64,000 nucleotides of DNA from Diprion similis (lineage: Eukaryota; Arthropoda; Insecta; Hymenoptera; Diprionidae), in contig NC_060110.1 of the NCBI RefSeq assembly GCF_021155765.1, positions 19,800,001-19,864,000 on the forward strand, given 5' to 3'. Both the position numbers and the translations under genes were made by a program. Position 1 is the first letter of the stretch, and every line of letters begins with the position of its first letter. The notes under the pieces were generated by a model. The model saw only the letters and a program-made list of their open reading frames with translations, did not search any database and was not told the origin of the DNA. Below are positions 61,615 through 64,000 of the stretch, one piece after another.

Positions 61615-64000
61615 GCTATTCCCAATCGTCATTGTCCGCCGAGTCACGTTCGCAATAATATTTACATATTCGCAACCTTACCCGCAGGTTTTAAATTGCG
61701 AATTTTGGGCTGAATTTGTGCCTGAACTTGTCGCTTCTTATATGGAATACAATTGCTGGCTGATGTAATAGACTCTTTTCTTATCGCGAAGCAACGAGCT
61801 CCGTGGAATCGTTCGCCTTATCAACAATCCACGTATCTGGTCGACAATCGCGTATAATTATTTGTATCAATGTCTTTCTTTCACGTGTCAGCTTCGCGTC
61901 ACCTGCTGCTCGTCGGTAGGAATATCTTATTGCGAACTGAGTAGTCTGTATTTTCAAGCTACGGCACTGGCATTGTTCAGCTGTTACGCAACTGATCCCA
62001 CACATTGAGGTTCTTATATTAGCATCGCTGAAGTCAGTGAAGAGTGTCGATTGCCAAGTCTTGAGAAGGCATACCACCGAAAGTACTCTGAAGTTTCGAT
62101 TGCAAAAAAATTTCTTTTTTACAAAGTAGCTTTTAGTTAGCTACAAATTAAATTATGGCCATGCGCAAGTTTCAACAATCAAATCGCATTTTCCATTTTC
62201 CATTTTTTACACTTGGACTTAATTATGACGTTTTTTCTTTACAGCAGCTCCAAATTCAAGGGATGACTCAATGTGACGAGTAACACGTGACACGATAAAA
62301 GATACAATTTATATCGAAAAACGCGGTTCACATACTGGAAAAAGGATCGTGCCAGGTACTGCTAAATTGAGTCCTTGATGATCTGGACTTTGAAGATTGA
62401 GATTGAGGGTGCGTGACGCGACATATGAGGAGTTCTGAAGGGATGAAGTGGGTATCGGAAAAGTTCGCTGCCTTTACTCTTTAGCTCATTGAACCAATAA
62501 GTGTAAAAAAGGACCCCAGTATTATTAGGTCAGGAACTTTCTAGCGAAACAGCTGCTCCATGGTTACTGAGATTATTGAGACTAGACGATCGAATCGGGA
62601 TGCACCTCTTAAAACACATTAGTGAAACAAGGTTGTCGCCCGTGTTGATCGTCTGCTTCGACCGAGTATACAAAGTTTAATTGCAATTACAGGTGCAGAG
62701 GGCGAAGGGTGAGAGAGACAGTAAAGGGGGCTGTAATTAGTAATTATCAGAAGCACCGTATCGTTGAGAAGTTTCTTCCTGCCTCCAGCCGTGTAGATTA
62801 TACACTATATAATCCGGAAAATTTACTTCAAAATTGAAACTCGCTTATACCTCCGTATGTCGGTAGGAATACAATTATCGGGTTCCACGGTATACGCCAA
62901 CAGTTGATTATGTAAAGTGATCTTTTTTTTAAACTGGAAACAATCACACGATACCAGTTCTGTATGAGGTAGGCGGTTTCACTGCGACCTAGCTAATAAT
63001 CTTGCAATGGCTAAATCTGTGTTTCCGATCTTTTTCAATTCCATTTCTGTAGATATGATTTTAACATGTATCATCGAGTGAATGTTGACACCAAAATACA
63101 AGAAGTTGTTTAACTCGTTTAGAATACTTGACAACTGTGTGGATATATAGCTTTCAACTTATGCATTCCACGCAAGCCACTAAATTTCGGCACCGTCATC
63201 TTTTTTTCCTGTTTTTTAGCATTTTGTGATGCCGAATCCGTTTCTTTTTTTACGTAATGTTTCACGCTCAGAGTCACGACAAGTTTGCAAATAGTTTCTA
63301 TGACGGTTGGAATCTTATTTTGACGGCCTTCAGGTTATCAAGTGTGCAGATTTAAACATTGACTCGCTCGGTACGTATCTGTACAAGTGAAATCAAACGC
63401 AGTCATTGGCGCTTTGATATGAAACGTTATCGCGTTTCCAACGAATACTGTAAGCTAATGATAGTGATTACTATCGAAAGTTGTATAATCTTTGGCGAGC
63501 TGAGCAAAAATTCAGTTTGTCGCAAAATCAATCGCTACATGCACATGTTCGCACGATTTATCAATATCAAGTGGATTAGCGCGGTTCTCTAGGTCATGGC
63601 AGTTGATAAGTAGGCGACAACACAACGTAAAAAATATGAAAGCGTGTTCCCTTCTAGATGTACGATACTTGCTGTTTTTCGCTGCACAGTAAAAACCCAG
63701 CTGTACCGCTCTACAATCATTCCAGTCACTTTCATTCAACCTGCTAGTTTTTGCCCGTGCAATGGAATACGGTAACTCATTTAAGCCAACTGCGAGTGAT
63801 TGTGTCTTCAAGTAACAGACATACTCACATACGTATTAGGTGTAACGATATTCAGAGCGACGGTCAACAACGGTAACAAGATTCTTTGTATCGAATTCCC
63901 TGGGAGAGCACTGACCTTATCGGCCAGACCATTGAATCTAAGCCAACGATAAATTGAAATACGATCTCTGGCTGAAAGTACTGGAACAGTTTATATTCCT
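61615..64000. other. Intergenic upstream of the UGT gene, no gene seen
   Basis: AT-rich DNA with short open frames and no recognisable domain to the window end. Confidence 0.5.

Noticed and set aside
1..64000. tRNA or rRNA genes
   Set aside because: I scanned for B-box-like GGTTCGA patterns and cloverleaf stems and found none I could support by eye; a dedicated tRNA search would settle it.

Overview
This looks like nuclear DNA from an insect, most likely a hymenopteran. The reasons are spliced genes with GT-AG introns, AATAAA poly(A) signals, many microsatellites, MITE-like foldback elements, an insect-style UDP-glycosyltransferase and a beta-1,3-glucan-recognition (CBM39) domain family found in arthropods. 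The order-level guess is an inference from gene types and CpG-rich patches, not proven. There are no operons, ribosome binding sites or other prokaryotic features. Gene density is low: three gene loci and one gene end in 64 kb.

Layout. (1) 712-1043, plus strand: the last coding exon of a tetratricopeptide-repeat gene, probably of the TMTC type; the rest of the gene lies before the window. (2) 4871-10486: a tandem array of exactly eighteen 312-bp monomers with no length variation, containing a 624-bp dimeric duplication. (3) 20921-28917: a tandem duplication of a small two-exon gene encoding a lone CBM39 glucan-binding domain. The downstream copy (28275-28917) encodes a secreted 146-residue protein with an acidic tail. 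The upstream copy (22441-22936) is intact in frame but lacks exactly 72 bp that encode the signal peptide, and a 603-bp hAT-like MITE sits just before it. A duplicated 5' flank lies stranded further upstream, and a large imperfect palindrome lies just behind its poly(A) signal. (4) 41928-61397, minus strand: one UDP-glycosyltransferase gene in three exons whose splice phases join to a complete 542-residue membrane enzyme. Its introns are about 4.2 and 13.6 kb.

No joint pathway is evident. The CBM39 proteins would act outside the cell in microbial or fungal glucan recognition, the UGT in the ER in conjugation of lipophilic compounds, and the TMTC-like protein in ER O-mannosylation. The unusual parts are the CBM39 pair with its mobile-element insertions and the integral, indel-free 312-bp array. 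Large stretches at 10.5-20.9, 29-41.8 and 61.6-64 kb hold no gene I can support.
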